Of a DNA stretch of 64,000 nucleotides, positions 42,497-52,136 are shown piece after piece. Numbering within the stretch: position 1 is the stretch's first letter; the number at the start of each line of letters is the position of its first letter. The stretch spans positions 23,421,538 to 23,485,537 of the forward strand of contig CM075760.1 of NCBI GenBank assembly GCA_037974335.1, given 5' to 3'. The notes below the pieces were generated by a model. That model was not told the origin of the DNA. It made no database searches and worked only from the letters and a program-made list of their open reading frames with translations. A program made the position numbers and the translations under genes. Source of the stretch: Prionace glauca. Its lineage: Eukaryota; Chordata; Chondrichthyes; Carcharhiniformes; Carcharhinidae.

Positions 42497-42587
42497 TGAC
42501 GTCACACACTCACCCATTCCACTGTGACATCACACTCATCCGCTTCCATTGTGACGTCACACACTCACCCATTCCATTGTGACGTCA
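42497..42587. promoter_or_regulatory. Array of four CRE-like sites
   Basis: TGACGTCA at 42497, TGACATCA at 42525, TGACGTCA at 42552 and TGACGTCA at 42580. Spacing is 28, 27 and 28 bp, with similar intervening text (CACACTCACCCATTCCA). It looks like a small tandem duplication of a CRE-bearing unit. CREs bind CREB/ATF proteins. Confidence 0.7.
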
Positions 42588-42900
42588 GGGCTTCACTCTC
42601 CATTCACAATCCCTGCCGGCCTCCCACATTCAGCCTCAATGGCGGCAGTCAGCCCGGGCCCAACACTACAAACTGCGGCTTCATTTGGTACAAACGGGGG
42701 GGACCGGAAAGTTCTTTTCGGGGTTTGGGTTTGAACAGCATGTTTAAGAAGCCTCTCCACCTACCCGTCGTATTTATCGTTCCCCGCACGTCACCCTCTA
42801 CCTCGTATCGATCTCGCTTCCAAATTAAAATTGTCCATCCATCGCCTTTACCCGCAATGCGCATGCTTCAGGTCACGCCCCCTCTTTCACTCTGATTGGT

Positions 42901-42932
42901 TGGAGGACCAGCCGCTCCAGCTCGATCCTCCA
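42901..42932. promoter_or_regulatory. Diverged family dyad in P6
   Basis: TGGAGGACC and GATCCTCCA with a 14-bp spacer, next to an inverted CCAAT box. Weaker than the P1, P2, P3 and P8 copies and without the central ETS-like core. Confidence 0.35.
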
Positions 42933-43472
42933 GCCCCGCCCCTCATTCACTCCGATTGGTTTGAGGACCAGCCCCTTCCTCCGCTCAGTCCTCAGGCCCA
43001 CCCCTCTCTTCCTATTGGTCCGGAGCCGCCGTCAATCAGTGCCTGGGCTTTTGATTTGTGGAGCGTGCGCAGTGTCATTGTTGTCATTAGCGCTTGTTTG
43101 TCCCGGAGAAGCGGAGTCAGCGTTAGGCGGTGGCTGGGCGGGTCTGGAAACACTTTGTGGATCCGCAAACCCTTCAGAATCATTGTCAGCTCCCTGGTTT
43201 GCAGCTGCGGGGCTTCTCCCTCCCTCCCTCCCGGGAACAGACCCAGGTTAACGGCCCCATCATGGCTCAGTCACTGGAGGATGGTTCACATCAGAGGATG
43301 GGGGAGGGGACAATAAATAAGAGGTTACACTTTGGCCTCAAATCAGTGAGGACTCTGATCTCTGGGAAGGAAGAAAACTCTGGGAGGTGAGGGGGAGGAT
43401 TCACAAACACCCCCAATAAGACCCATTGGTTTTATTGTCAGTCTGCAGACAGGAGCTGGAGAACTGAACTCA

Positions 43473-44036
43473 TGATGTGGGTTTGCCGGCGTTGGACTGG
43501 CGTAAACACAGTAAAAAGTCTGACAACACCAGGTTTTAGTCCAACCGATTTATTTGATAATATTCTCACAAGCAAGCAAGCTTTCGAGGTTACCCTCTTC
43601 GACAGGTGAATGGAGAGTTCTGACCTCAGACAGACAGAGCATATAAAGCACAGACAGTTGCTGATTAGAATGCGAATCCTTACACCTAACCTGCTGTTCA
43701 AGTCTTAAAGTGGCTGAAGCCAAGATCTTGGGTTCATGTCGCACTATCTGTAACCCCCGTGACTTGCCTGGGTTTGCAAAACCTCACTTACTGTACTGTC
43801 TGGAGACAATACACATCTCTTTAAACTGTGATCAGTGCTCCTTCCACTCACATTATCAGCCACTTTAAGACTTGAACAGCAGGTTAGGTGAAAGGATTCG
43901 CATTCTAATCAGCAACTGTCTGTGCTTTATATGGTCTGTCTGTCTGAGGTCAGAACTCTCCATTCACCTGACGAAGAGGGTAACCTCGAAAGCTTGCTTG
44001 CTTGTGAGAATATTATCAAATAAATCGGTTGGACTA
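43473..44036. mobile_element. Large palindromic Penelope-like copy with target-site duplication
   Basis: Two arms of 181 bp (43537-43717 and 43856-44036) are inverted copies with only a few mismatches around a 138-bp centre. The left end carries the element's tail (GCCGGCGTTGGACTGGCG). The unit is bounded by the 13-bp duplication AGAACTGAACTCA at 43460-43472 and 44037-44049. It lies in the first intron of ZF-7. Confidence 0.85.
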
Positions 44037-44270
44037 AGAACTGAACTCAGACAGAGAAGAGGGAGGGAGAAAACTGGGAGTGGAGGAAAGAAATGGTGGA
44101 GATTTTGAGATAGATTTGGATTTCAGCCAGGGAGGGGGGAGAGTCTGTGGGGTGGGGAATTACAGATTTGGGAGACCAGGTGAGGAAAACATGTTGCAGA
44201 GAAACTAGAATCGTTTGTTCAGAATTTCTATCCTGGACTGACGGTGATGACTTTTCTCAACTTTTTACAG

Positions 44271-44625
44271 GATATTGGAAGTGAAGGATTGGCAGATGGA
44301 AAACGCAAACTGAACATCACGTCTGACTAGCCATTTGATTCATCAGGAGCAGAATATCATCAGCCTTTGAATATGAAAGGAAAAATGTTTGTCTATTCTG
44401 GGGGCAAAGATTTTAAACGTAGTGTGACCAGAAAAGCATTGGGACAAACACGCACCCGAGTGAGAATAGTCCAGTGAACTGACTATGGAAAGAGCTTTAA
44501 CCAGTTTCACAGCCTGAAAAATCATCACACCATTCACAGCAGGGTGAAACTATATACATGTGTGTGTGTGTGGGCAAGGCTTCAACTGTTCATCCACCCT
44601 GGAGAAACACAAGAGCACCGGCGCC
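44271..44625 (+). other. 5' part of the ZF-7 terminal exon, with ghost finger
   Basis: Acceptor CAACTTTTTACAG ends at 44270; the exon starts GATATTGGAAGTG. An eroded finger is readable near 44470-44540 (AGAGCTTTAACCAGTTTCAC). A second partial one (MCVCGQGFNCSSTLEKHKS) lies in frame just before the ATG at 44626. Confidence 0.55.
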
Positions 44626-45774
44626 ATGGAGAAACCATGGAAATGTATGGAGTGCGGGAAGGGATTCAGTTTCCCGTCACAATTGGAAGTTCATCGGCGC
44701 AGTCACACTGGGGAGAGACCATTCACTTGCTCTGTCTGTGGGAAGGGATTCACCCATTCATACAACCTTTTGACACACCATCGAGTTCACACTGGAGAGT
44801 GGCTGTTCACCTGCCCTGTGTGTGGGAAGACATTCACTCGCTCATCTCACATTGTGACACACCAACTTGTTCACACTGATGAGAGACTGTTCAGATGTTC
44901 TGACTGTGAGAAGAGTTTTAAATGCGAAAAAGATCTGCTGACACACCAACGCATTCACACTGGGGAGAGACCGTTCACCTGCTCTGTGTGTGGGAAAGGA
45001 TTCATTCAGTCATCCCACCTGCAGACACATCAACTTGTTCACTCTGACAACAAACTTTTTAATTGTTCTGACTGTGAGAAGAGCTTTAAAAACAAAAAGG
45101 ATCTGCTAACATACCAATATACTCACACTGGGGAGAGGCCATTCACCTGCTGTGTGTGTGGGAAGGGATTCAGCCGTCCATCTGCCCTACTGAACCACCA
45201 GAGAATTCACACTGGGGAGAGGCCCTTCACCTGCTCAGACTGTGGGAAGGGATTCATTAATTCATCCAATCTTCTGATACACCAGCAGCTCCACACAGGG
45301 GATCGACCGTTCACCTGCTCTGAATGTGGGAAGGGATTCACCCGTTCATACAATCTTCTGACTCACCAGCAGGTTCACAGTGAGGAGAGGCCATTCATTT
45401 GCTCCGTGTGTGGGAAGGGATTCACTCGTTCATCCAATCTATTGAATCACCAGCGAGTTCACACTGGGGAGAGGCCGTTCACCTGCTCCACCTGTGGGAA
45501 AGGATTCAGTCAGTCATCCAATTTGCTGACACATCAGAGAGTTCACAGTGAGGAGAAGCCATTTACCTGCTCTGTATGTGGGAAGGGATTTTCTCATTTA
45601 TCTTATCTTCTGCAACACCAGCGAGTTCACACTGGGGAGAGGCCATTCACCTGTAGTGTCTGTGGAAAGGAATTTATTCAGTCATCCCACCTGCTAACAC
45701 ACCAGCGAGTTCACAAGAGATTGCAAGGTTTGGATTCTACACATATTGATGCTGTTAATCATACCCAGGACTGA
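44626..45774 (+). CDS. ZF-7: 13-finger C2H2 zinc-finger protein
   Basis: Predicted 382-aa protein starting MEKPWKCMECGKGF at 44626 in a strong context (GCGCCATGG). An in-frame ATG at 44560 would add 22 residues. Thirteen fingers follow. Finger 6 ([15 protein letters not shown]) has Tyr in place of the first zinc-binding His (LLTYQYTH), so it probably does not fold normally. All others are complete. Helix residues (-1, 2, 3, 6): FSQV, HYNT, RSHT, CKDT, QSHT, NKDT, RSAN, NSNI, RYNT, RSNN, QSNT, HSYQ, QSHT. Fingers 4 and 6 are the lysine-rich [11 protein letters not shown] type also found in ZF-3. The C-terminus extends past the last finger (KRLQGLDSTH..TQD), beyond the usual VHK stop. Promoter P6 is 1.3-2.2 kb upstream. 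Intact, likely functional. Confidence 0.9.
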   Translation: MEKPWKCMECGKGFSFPSQLEVHRRSHTGERPFTCSVCGKGFTHSYNLLTHHRVHTGEWLFTCPVCGKTFTRSSHIVTHQLVHTDERLFRCSDCEKSFKCEKDLLTHQRIHTGERPFTCSVCGKGFIQSSHLQTHQLVHSDNKLFNCSDCEKSFKNKKDLLTYQYTHTGERPFTCCVCGKGFSRPSALLNHQRIHTGERPFTCSDCGKGFINSSNLLIHQQLHTGDRPFTCSECGKGFTRSYNLLTHQQVHSEERPFICSVCGKGFTRSSNLLNHQRVHTGERPFTCSTCGKGFSQSSNLLTHQRVHSEEKPFTCSVCGKGFSHLSYLLQHQRVHTGERPFTCSVCGKEFIQSSHLLTHQRVHKRLQGLDSTHIDAVNHTQD

Positions 45775-46094
45775 ATTATGTTAATTCTGACTTTTTTCTT
45801 CTATTGAGATTTGATATTCTGAATAAATGTGAAATAGACATTTGATTGAATTATTGTTGTAGATTTTTGTCTTTTCCATTTGAGTGTTCAACATCACCAG
45901 GCTGCAGCTCAGAAAGGGCAGTCTGAGGGAGGAAAATACAGTAAACAGAACTTCATTCTTGACACAGTCCTTCATGGTCAGGCTAAGAAGAACACACAAC
46001 ACTTTGGGCTTTCTCATCACTTTTCCCTGACAGTGGAGTCCCCATGTGAGTGAATCCTGAGGTATGTAAGAAATGTGTCCCAGTCGCTCTTTTC

Positions 46095-46490
46095 CATGGT
46101 TCAGAGCTCCCAGACATGGAACAGAAGCTCCTTTACAACTGTGTTTAGAGTCAGGAAGAACTATGGTGAATGCTGGAAACATGTTGTCAAAGATTGGTGG
46201 AAAACTGGGATCTGTTTCTGACTGAAAGTGAAACGGCAGGTTTAGGTTTCCAGACTAAAAATGCAAAAAAGTTTGAAACATTTTAGTGTGTGTGTGCACG
46301 TGTGTGTGAGTTCTGGTTTATTGAACAGAAACTGGCTTAAAATAAATTGGTTGAAGTCTGCATTAACATAGTAGCTGGAGAACTTCAAAGGAGCCTGTTA
46401 ACTGCTGGGACAATTAGACAACAATTTTGATTCCCAGATGAATAGAGAAGGAGCTGCAGTGTGTTCCAAGAATTCTCAGTTTTGATGATG
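46095..46490. repeat. Duplicated 3'-flanking segment of ZF-7
   Basis: Colinear with 23400-23800 downstream of ZF-3 (AGACATGGAACAGAAGCTCC, GTTTAGAGTCAGGAAGAACT, GAAAACTGGGATCTGTTTCT, then GAGAAGGAGCTGCAGTGTGT). A short TG-rich run occurs at 46287-46309. From 46500 to 47880 I see no gene or clear repeat, only CT-rich unique-looking sequence. Confidence 0.55.
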
Positions 46491-47884
46491 TGTGCTTCCC
46501 ACACACTATCCTTTTAAATAAACGTCACTCTGATAGCCTTTAACCATTATAAACAGAGCAAAGAGAAGCTGAGCAGCATCAGAGCCCTGACTGACCATTT
46601 AAGAATTTAGCTGAAGTTTCCTGTTTTTAGTTTTCTGGGTCATCTCCGTATTTTGATCAGTCTCAGTGATCCCTAGATATGTGAACTTGTTCTCCTCGCT
46701 TTCAGACATTCACTCACTTAACATCTCTCTCTCAGAAACTCAATCATTTAACACTTCTCATCTCTTTCACATTCACTGAACATTGCTCTTTCTCTCCAGG
46801 CATTCACTCACACTTACCTTCCACCTCTGTCACACTCTAATCTAGCTCCTCTCTCACATTCACTCAACCACATTCCTCTCAGATTCTGTCTTTGTCACTT
46901 AATGTCCCTTTTTCTTTCAAACACTCTCTCATTTAACCTTCCTATTTCCTTAAACTTATTCATTGTTTTCTCTCTCTCGTTACCTCTCTGAAAAAGCACA
47001 AACATACTTCATCGCTTTGATATCTGAGAAAACATCTCATTGATGGAGATTCAATCTTCTCTGTTTCTGTCTCCCACTTCGTCCGACAGGCCCTGACTCA
47101 CTTTAAATCTCTTTTCTAATAACTCTCTTTGGGAAAACTCATTTGTTCTCTAATTCCTCCTTATTTCTCCCAGTGATGTCCCTCGATCCATCTCTCAATT
47201 CGATGACTGTGTTAAAAATCCAAAGAATCTCCTTTCTTTATTGTTTAACATGGGAATAGAGGTGAACGTAATGCTGAGACCAGCAGCAATCTGTGTGGTT
47301 GTTCTTGATGCTGTCAGAGTGAGTTCACCCTCACAGGCAGGAAGACTGTTCACGGTGATAACATCAAACTGACGCCGGCTGTTTCATCCTCAAATAACAC
47401 AACTTCCTGTTTCTCTGACTGTTCCAAACCGCACATCTCATTTCTGAACAGAAAATAAATCCAGGGACCATAATCTGGTGAGAACATCTGTCAATGCAGT
47501 CTATATCTGTGCACGGAGTCAGGGCAGAATCACACAGGTCACATTGTGGTGACATTTACAAATGAGCCAGTTATTTCTGTTCAGAGTTTCCATTCACAGA
47601 TATAACCAGCTGTGTTTGTGGATCAATTACTGAGTTCCCTCTGCTCCCCATAGCCAAGAACTGATAGCCTGCTCTCTTACATGCTATATTATTCTCTCTG
47701 TATTGCTTGTTTCCTCTGTTTCTCATCTTTTATCTTTGACACCTTGTCTTTCTACTTTTTAAAAGCTTTCTCAAAATATCTCTCAGTCTTTCTGTCTCTC
47801 CCTTCCTCTGCATCTTTCTCAGTCTCCATGTGTTCCTATTTAATCGAGATGTTCAAAATCATAGAGAGTTTCTGATTGATTATA

Positions 47885-47990
47885 GAAGGAAAGACAGGGA
47901 GAAAAGCAGAAAAACCCAGCAGGTTCGGTGGCATCTGTCCAGAGAGAAACAGATAATATTTTGAGTCCATATAATTCTTCAGGGCAAGAG
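47885..47990 (-). repeat. Short interspersed repeat, antisense
   Basis: AAAACCCAGCAGGTTCGGTG, GCATCTGTCCAGAGAGAAAC: reverse complement of the short repeat family. Confidence 0.5.
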
Positions 47991-48029
47991 AAACATGTGT
48001 TATCCATCTTAGATTAGGGAATATGGTGG

Positions 48030-48370
48030 GGAGATTTAATAAAAGTGTTTAAAATGACAAATAATTTATGGTAATGTCAATGGAGAGAAATTATCTCCCA
48101 GGAGCAGGAGGATCTGTCAATGGAGAGAATCAATTTCCCAAATGTAGGAGGGTCTGTAAGCAGAGGACACAAAGTTAATATAACTGACAACAGAATTGAA
48201 GGGTGTGGTAAGGAGAATGTTTTACACAATAACTTGATATGATCTGGAATGCACAAACTTACAGTTGCTAGAAGCAGGTTTAATAGTAACTTTCAAAATA
48301 AATTGGACAAATATTGGCAGAGTTATGGTGAATGGGATTAATTAGATAGTTCATTCATCTTTGTGACAGT
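48030..48370 (+). mobile_element. Ancient CR1-like 3' fragment
   Basis: GAATATGGTGGGGAGATTTA, GATCTGGAATGCACAAACTT and AATTGGACAAATATTGGCAG resemble the fragment at 16.97-17.29 kb. Nothing is recognised between 48370 and 49200. Confidence 0.35.
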
Positions 48371-49199
48371 CTGAATGTTTCTCCCCTAAGGTTTTAATAT
48401 TTAGTCTTTTCAGTCACAGTGTGTCTCAAGCAGAAGATTTAAACATTGGGTTTGATGAGCTGTCAGATCTGTTTCCTATGTATCTGTGTAACTTGAGAAC
48501 TGCAGATAACCATGAAAAGGAACTGATTATTTTCAATTCCTCTAACAGATACACTTCAGATATCAGAAATCTCAGGAGATCCTCATTATTCTCAAATTCT
48601 TAAATATAACAGCTCTCAGTCAGGCTGAGTCAGTCACACATGTGTCTCTATTATGATGTTTCCACTTTTATTTTATTATTCACCTCCCAGTGACACTCAC
48701 TATAACACAAACACCTTAAAATATCATTGCTCCCTTACACCTTGTCCTCCTATTATAATCGAATGTTTGTTGGGCCTAATGTCAGATTACCTGCAGTTAA
48801 AATGACCTCAGAGACACTGAAAACGACCTTTCAATCAATCTCAGGAGCTGCAGTTGTAAAATACAGCAGGATTGGAATAACAGATAGGTTATTGTCTCAT
48901 AATGACAGTGGCAGAGTAACACACACGGAATTTAAATACACTATATCAAGAGACCACGGCCCACTCGCACTATCAAATGAAACCTAAACTTTGGTTACGG
49001 TGCACTAGATGCTGATTGTATTATCTTTACATTGGATCTAATGCTGTGTTCACTAACATACTGCAACGTGGTTCTTATTACTTGAACAAACATTGCATTT
49101 GTTACACTCAGGGTAAGTCAGTGCTTTGCTGTGTTTTCTCTCTGCTCTATCTCCACTCTGATTGTACTGGAACCTGTGTGTGTCATTGTTACACTGAGA

Positions 49200-49650
49200 C
49201 TCCGTTATTATTGGACAAGCAGCAAGTCACCGTCACAATGCCCAGCTGATTGACGGCAGCAGAGACCAATGGGAAGAGGCTGACTGCTGGAAGACCGATT
49301 GGTCCTCCAACCAATAATAGCGAATGAAGGGCGTGGCCAGCTTTGACTGGCACATGCGCAGTGTGAGTACTGGCGGTGGAAAGCGGCTTGTTTTGGGACT
49401 CGGAAATCTGTTAGTGATTGACGGTACGGAGAGAGCAATGGATCGCCCAGGTGGGTGGAAACGCTGCGTAAGCGTGTTGTGTAAGCTGCAAATCGCGGAA
49501 GAGAGCTTCCTGGACCCAGTTTGTACCCAGCAGGGCTGCAGCTCCTCATGTTCGTCCCGGGTTAACGTTCGCCATCTTTATTGGGGGCAAAATGTAGCAG
49601 TGCGTTCGTGCGGCTGCCATGTTTGTGGAGGGCAATGATGTCATTGAGAG
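49200..49650. promoter_or_regulatory. CpG-rich promoter P7 without a clear gene
   Basis: Inverted and direct CCAAT boxes near 49267, 49297 and 49310, a diverged dyad (TGGAAGACC at 49288 and GGTCCTCCA at 49301, spacer 4), ATGCGCAGTG near 49354 and high CpG. A possible rightward first exon contains GAGCAATGGATCGCCCAG followed by donor GTGGGTGG near 49450. No finger array lies to the right before the CR1-gamma copy. The 104-residue open frame (49324-49638) has no recognisable product. Confidence 0.5.
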
Positions 49651-49774
49651 GGAGCAGCTTGTTCCCCATTGTTCAGAATGGAGACAACTTGTCCATCAAA
49701 CTGCATCAACACTCTGAGTCCCAATGTCTCATTGATGAGGCAGAGCGGTGACAGAGAAGGAAAGAAAGGGGAAA

Positions 49775-50125
49775 TGAAAACAGAAAATGCTGGAAAATCT
49801 TAGTAGATCTGACAGCATCTGCGGAGAGAGAATAGAACACTCTCTCCACTCACATTTAAGACTTGATTACCTGTAAAAATTTGCATTCCAACCATTATTT
49901 TGTAAATTGAGTTTGTGTCTTTATATGCCTTGTTTGTGAATAGAACTCCCACTCACCTGAAGAAGGAGCAGTGCTGTGAAAGCTAGTGGATTTTGCTCCC
50001 AAATAAACCCGTTGGACTTTAATCTGGTGTGGAGAGACTTTTTACTGTGTTTACCCAAGTCCAATGCTGCCATCTCCACGTCAGAGAGAACAGAACCAAC
50101 GTTTCGAGACTGGATGACCCATAAA
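49775..50125 (-). repeat. Short interspersed repeat split by a Penelope-like copy
   Basis: Left part ACAGAAAATGCTGGAAAATC and TTAGTAGATCTGACAGCATC; right part ACCAACGTTTCGAGACTGGA after 50085. The element between them is flanked by AGAGAGAATAGAAC and AGAGAGAACAGAAC, a slightly diverged target-site duplication. Confidence 0.6.
49838..50085 (+). mobile_element. Penelope-like element 3' part, sense orientation
   Basis: CTTGATTACCTGTAAAAATT, GAAAGCTAGTGGATTTTGCT and CCAAATAAACCCGTTGGACT, ending in CCAATGCTGCCATCTCCACG. Not palindromic. Inserted into a short repeat with a visible duplication. Confidence 0.7.
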
Positions 50126-50234
50126 GCTTGTACATGTGTAAAAAGAGCCATGTAAACTTCAACACCTCCATGTACCTTTGTATACCTCTATCAATCTACT
50201 TTGCTCCCAGGAGAACACCCCCAATTTATCTTAA

Positions 50235-51238
50235 AAAGACACTGCAAGAAGGTAAAAGTGAAGGTAAGAGTTTTATAAATTTTCTTAAATAATTTAACTG
50301 GTGCTCGAGTTTCTGGTGCAGATGGAGGAGGAGAAAGTGGGTTCCCAGACGCGCATCCTTTGTTTGAACAGAGGGGAGTACGGCAGGATGAGAGAAGAAT
50401 TGGCGAATGTGGACTGGGGGAGCGCGTTGGAAGGTAGGTCTGCTGAGGAGCAGTGGAGGATCTTTAAGGAGATATTTCTTGGTGCTCAGCAGAAATTTAT
50501 TCCGATGGTCAAAAAGGACTGTAGAAGGAGAGGTAATAAGCCGTGGATAACGAAGGAGGTGAAGGAAAGTGTTAAATTAAAAGCGGCGGTGTTTAGAGTA
50601 GCTAAGAGTAGTGGGCGAGAAGAGGATTGGGAGAAGTTTAAATGTCAACAAAGATTGACAAAGAAGTTGATAAAGAAGGGTAGGAGAAACTATGAAGCTG
50701 GGCTAGCGCTTAATATAAAAAAGGATAGCAAGAGTTTTTATAAATATATAAAAAGGAAGAGGCTGGCTAGGGTGAACGTTGGTCCCTTAGAGGATGAGAA
50801 AGGGGACTTAGTGGTAGGGGATGGGGATATGGCTGAGGTCTTGAATAACTTTTTTGTTTCGGTCTTCACGGAGGAGGACGTGAATAATTTGCCGGGTGTT
50901 AGAGATGGAAAGGTGGTAGGAATGGAGGGTCTTAATGACATTACTGTTACTAGAGAGGCGGTGCTCGACAGACTGGAGGAGGCTGATTGTAGACAAGTCG
51001 CCAGGACCGGATGGAATGCATCCAAGGGTTCTGAAAGAAATGGCGGAGGTGATAGTGGATGCCTTGGTGGTTATTTTCCAGACCTCGCTGGATCCCGGGA
51101 AAGTGCCGGAAGATTGGAAAACGGCTAGTGTTACGCCGTTGTTTAAGAAGGGTGCCAGGCAAAAGGCAGGGAATTATAGGCCGGTTAGTTTAACGTCTGT
51201 TGCAGGTAAAATGTTAGAATCCGTCATCAAGGAGGAAA
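50235..51238 (+). mobile_element. CR1-gamma LINE, 5' segment, split by CR1-beta
   Basis: The open frame from 50301 encodes the region between endonuclease and reverse transcriptase: REELANVDWGSALEGRSAEE, NKPWITKEVKESVKLKAAVF, and SKSFYKYIKRKRLA. An extra A near 50979 shifts the frame relative to the copy at 32.0 kb. The segment ends at GGAGGAAATA where CR1-beta is inserted; it resumes at 52137. Confidence 0.85.
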
Positions 51239-52136
51239 TAGAACATAGAACAGAGAACAATTACAGCACAAACAGGCCCTTCGGCCCTCGAGTTGCACCG
51301 ATCACATCAACCCCACCAATCTATAGACCTATCTATAACCCCCAATCCCATTAAACCCCATATACTCATCCAGAAGTCTTTTAAAAGACCCCAGCGAGTT
51401 CGCCTCCACCACCGACGACGGTTGCCGATTCCATTCACTCACCACCCTCTGAGTGAAAAACTTACCCCTAACATCACCTCTGTACTTCCCTCCCCGCACC
51501 TTAAATCTGTGTCCTCTCGTAGCGACCATTTCAACCCGGGGAAATAGCCTCTGAGAGTCCACCCTATCTATTCCTCTCAACATTTTATAAACTTCTATCA
51601 GGTCGCCTCTCAACCTTCGCCTCTCCAGGGAAAAGAGTCCCAGCTCCCTCAACCTATCTTCATAAGGCATGCCTCCCAGTCCAGGCAACATCCTTGTAAA
51701 TCTCCTCTGCACCCTTTCAATAGCTTCTACGTCTTTCCTATAGTGAGGCGACCAGAACTGCGCACAGTACTCCAAATGAGGCCTGACGAGGGTCCTGTAA
51801 AGTTGCAGCATTACCTCCCGACTCCTAAACTCAATCCCTCGATTAATGAAGGCCAGTACACCATACGCCTTCTTGACCACCTCCTCCACCTGCGAGGCCG
51901 ATTTAAGAGTCCTGTGAACCCGGACCCCGAGATCCTTCTGCTCTTCAACGCCACTAAGACCCCTGCCCTTAATAGTGTACTCGTTCATCCCGTTGGTTCT
52001 GCCGAAATGGACGACTACACATTTATCCGCGTTGAAGTCCATCTGCCACTTCTCCGCCCATTCCTGCATCCTATCTATGTCCTGCTGCAACTTTTGACAT
52101 CCTTCCAGACCATCCACAACACCACCGACCTTCGTG
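51239..52136 (-). mobile_element. 5'-truncated CR1-beta LINE inserted in CR1-gamma
   Basis: The minus strand has an open frame (51329-52117) with EWAEKWQMDFNADKC, LEYCAQFWSPHYRKDVEAIE and an end NGIGGYR; the 3' tail is at 51239. The gamma sequence reads AAATA before and AATAG after the insert, suggesting a short target-site duplication. Nearly identical to the copy at 30.1-31.2 kb. Confidence 0.88.

Larger units (their letters stand above)
42440..43386. promoter_or_regulatory. Divergent CpG-rich promoter P6 between ZF-6 and ZF-7
   Basis: The block contains the CRE array, a YY1-like CAATGGCGGC near 42638, three inverted CCAAT boxes (GATTGGTTGG at 42893, GATTGGTTTG at 42954, TATTGGTCCG at 43013), GC-boxes and GCGCATG words. 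A rightward first exon may end at 43386 (CTGGGAG with donor GTGAGG). An ATG near 43263 heads a 40-residue frame (MAQSLEDGSH..), which is more likely an upstream ORF than the protein start. Leftward it would serve ZF-6. Confidence 0.65.

Noticed and set aside
43130-43390. MAQSLEDGSHQ.. as the true N-terminus of ZF-7.
   Set aside because: It stops at the exon end (TGA across the donor), and splicing to 44271 meets stops before the array in every phase I tried.
49324-49638. A 104-codon frame in promoter P7.
   Set aside because: It lies over CCAAT/NRF1-type promoter sequence and a likely donor; no recognisable domain.
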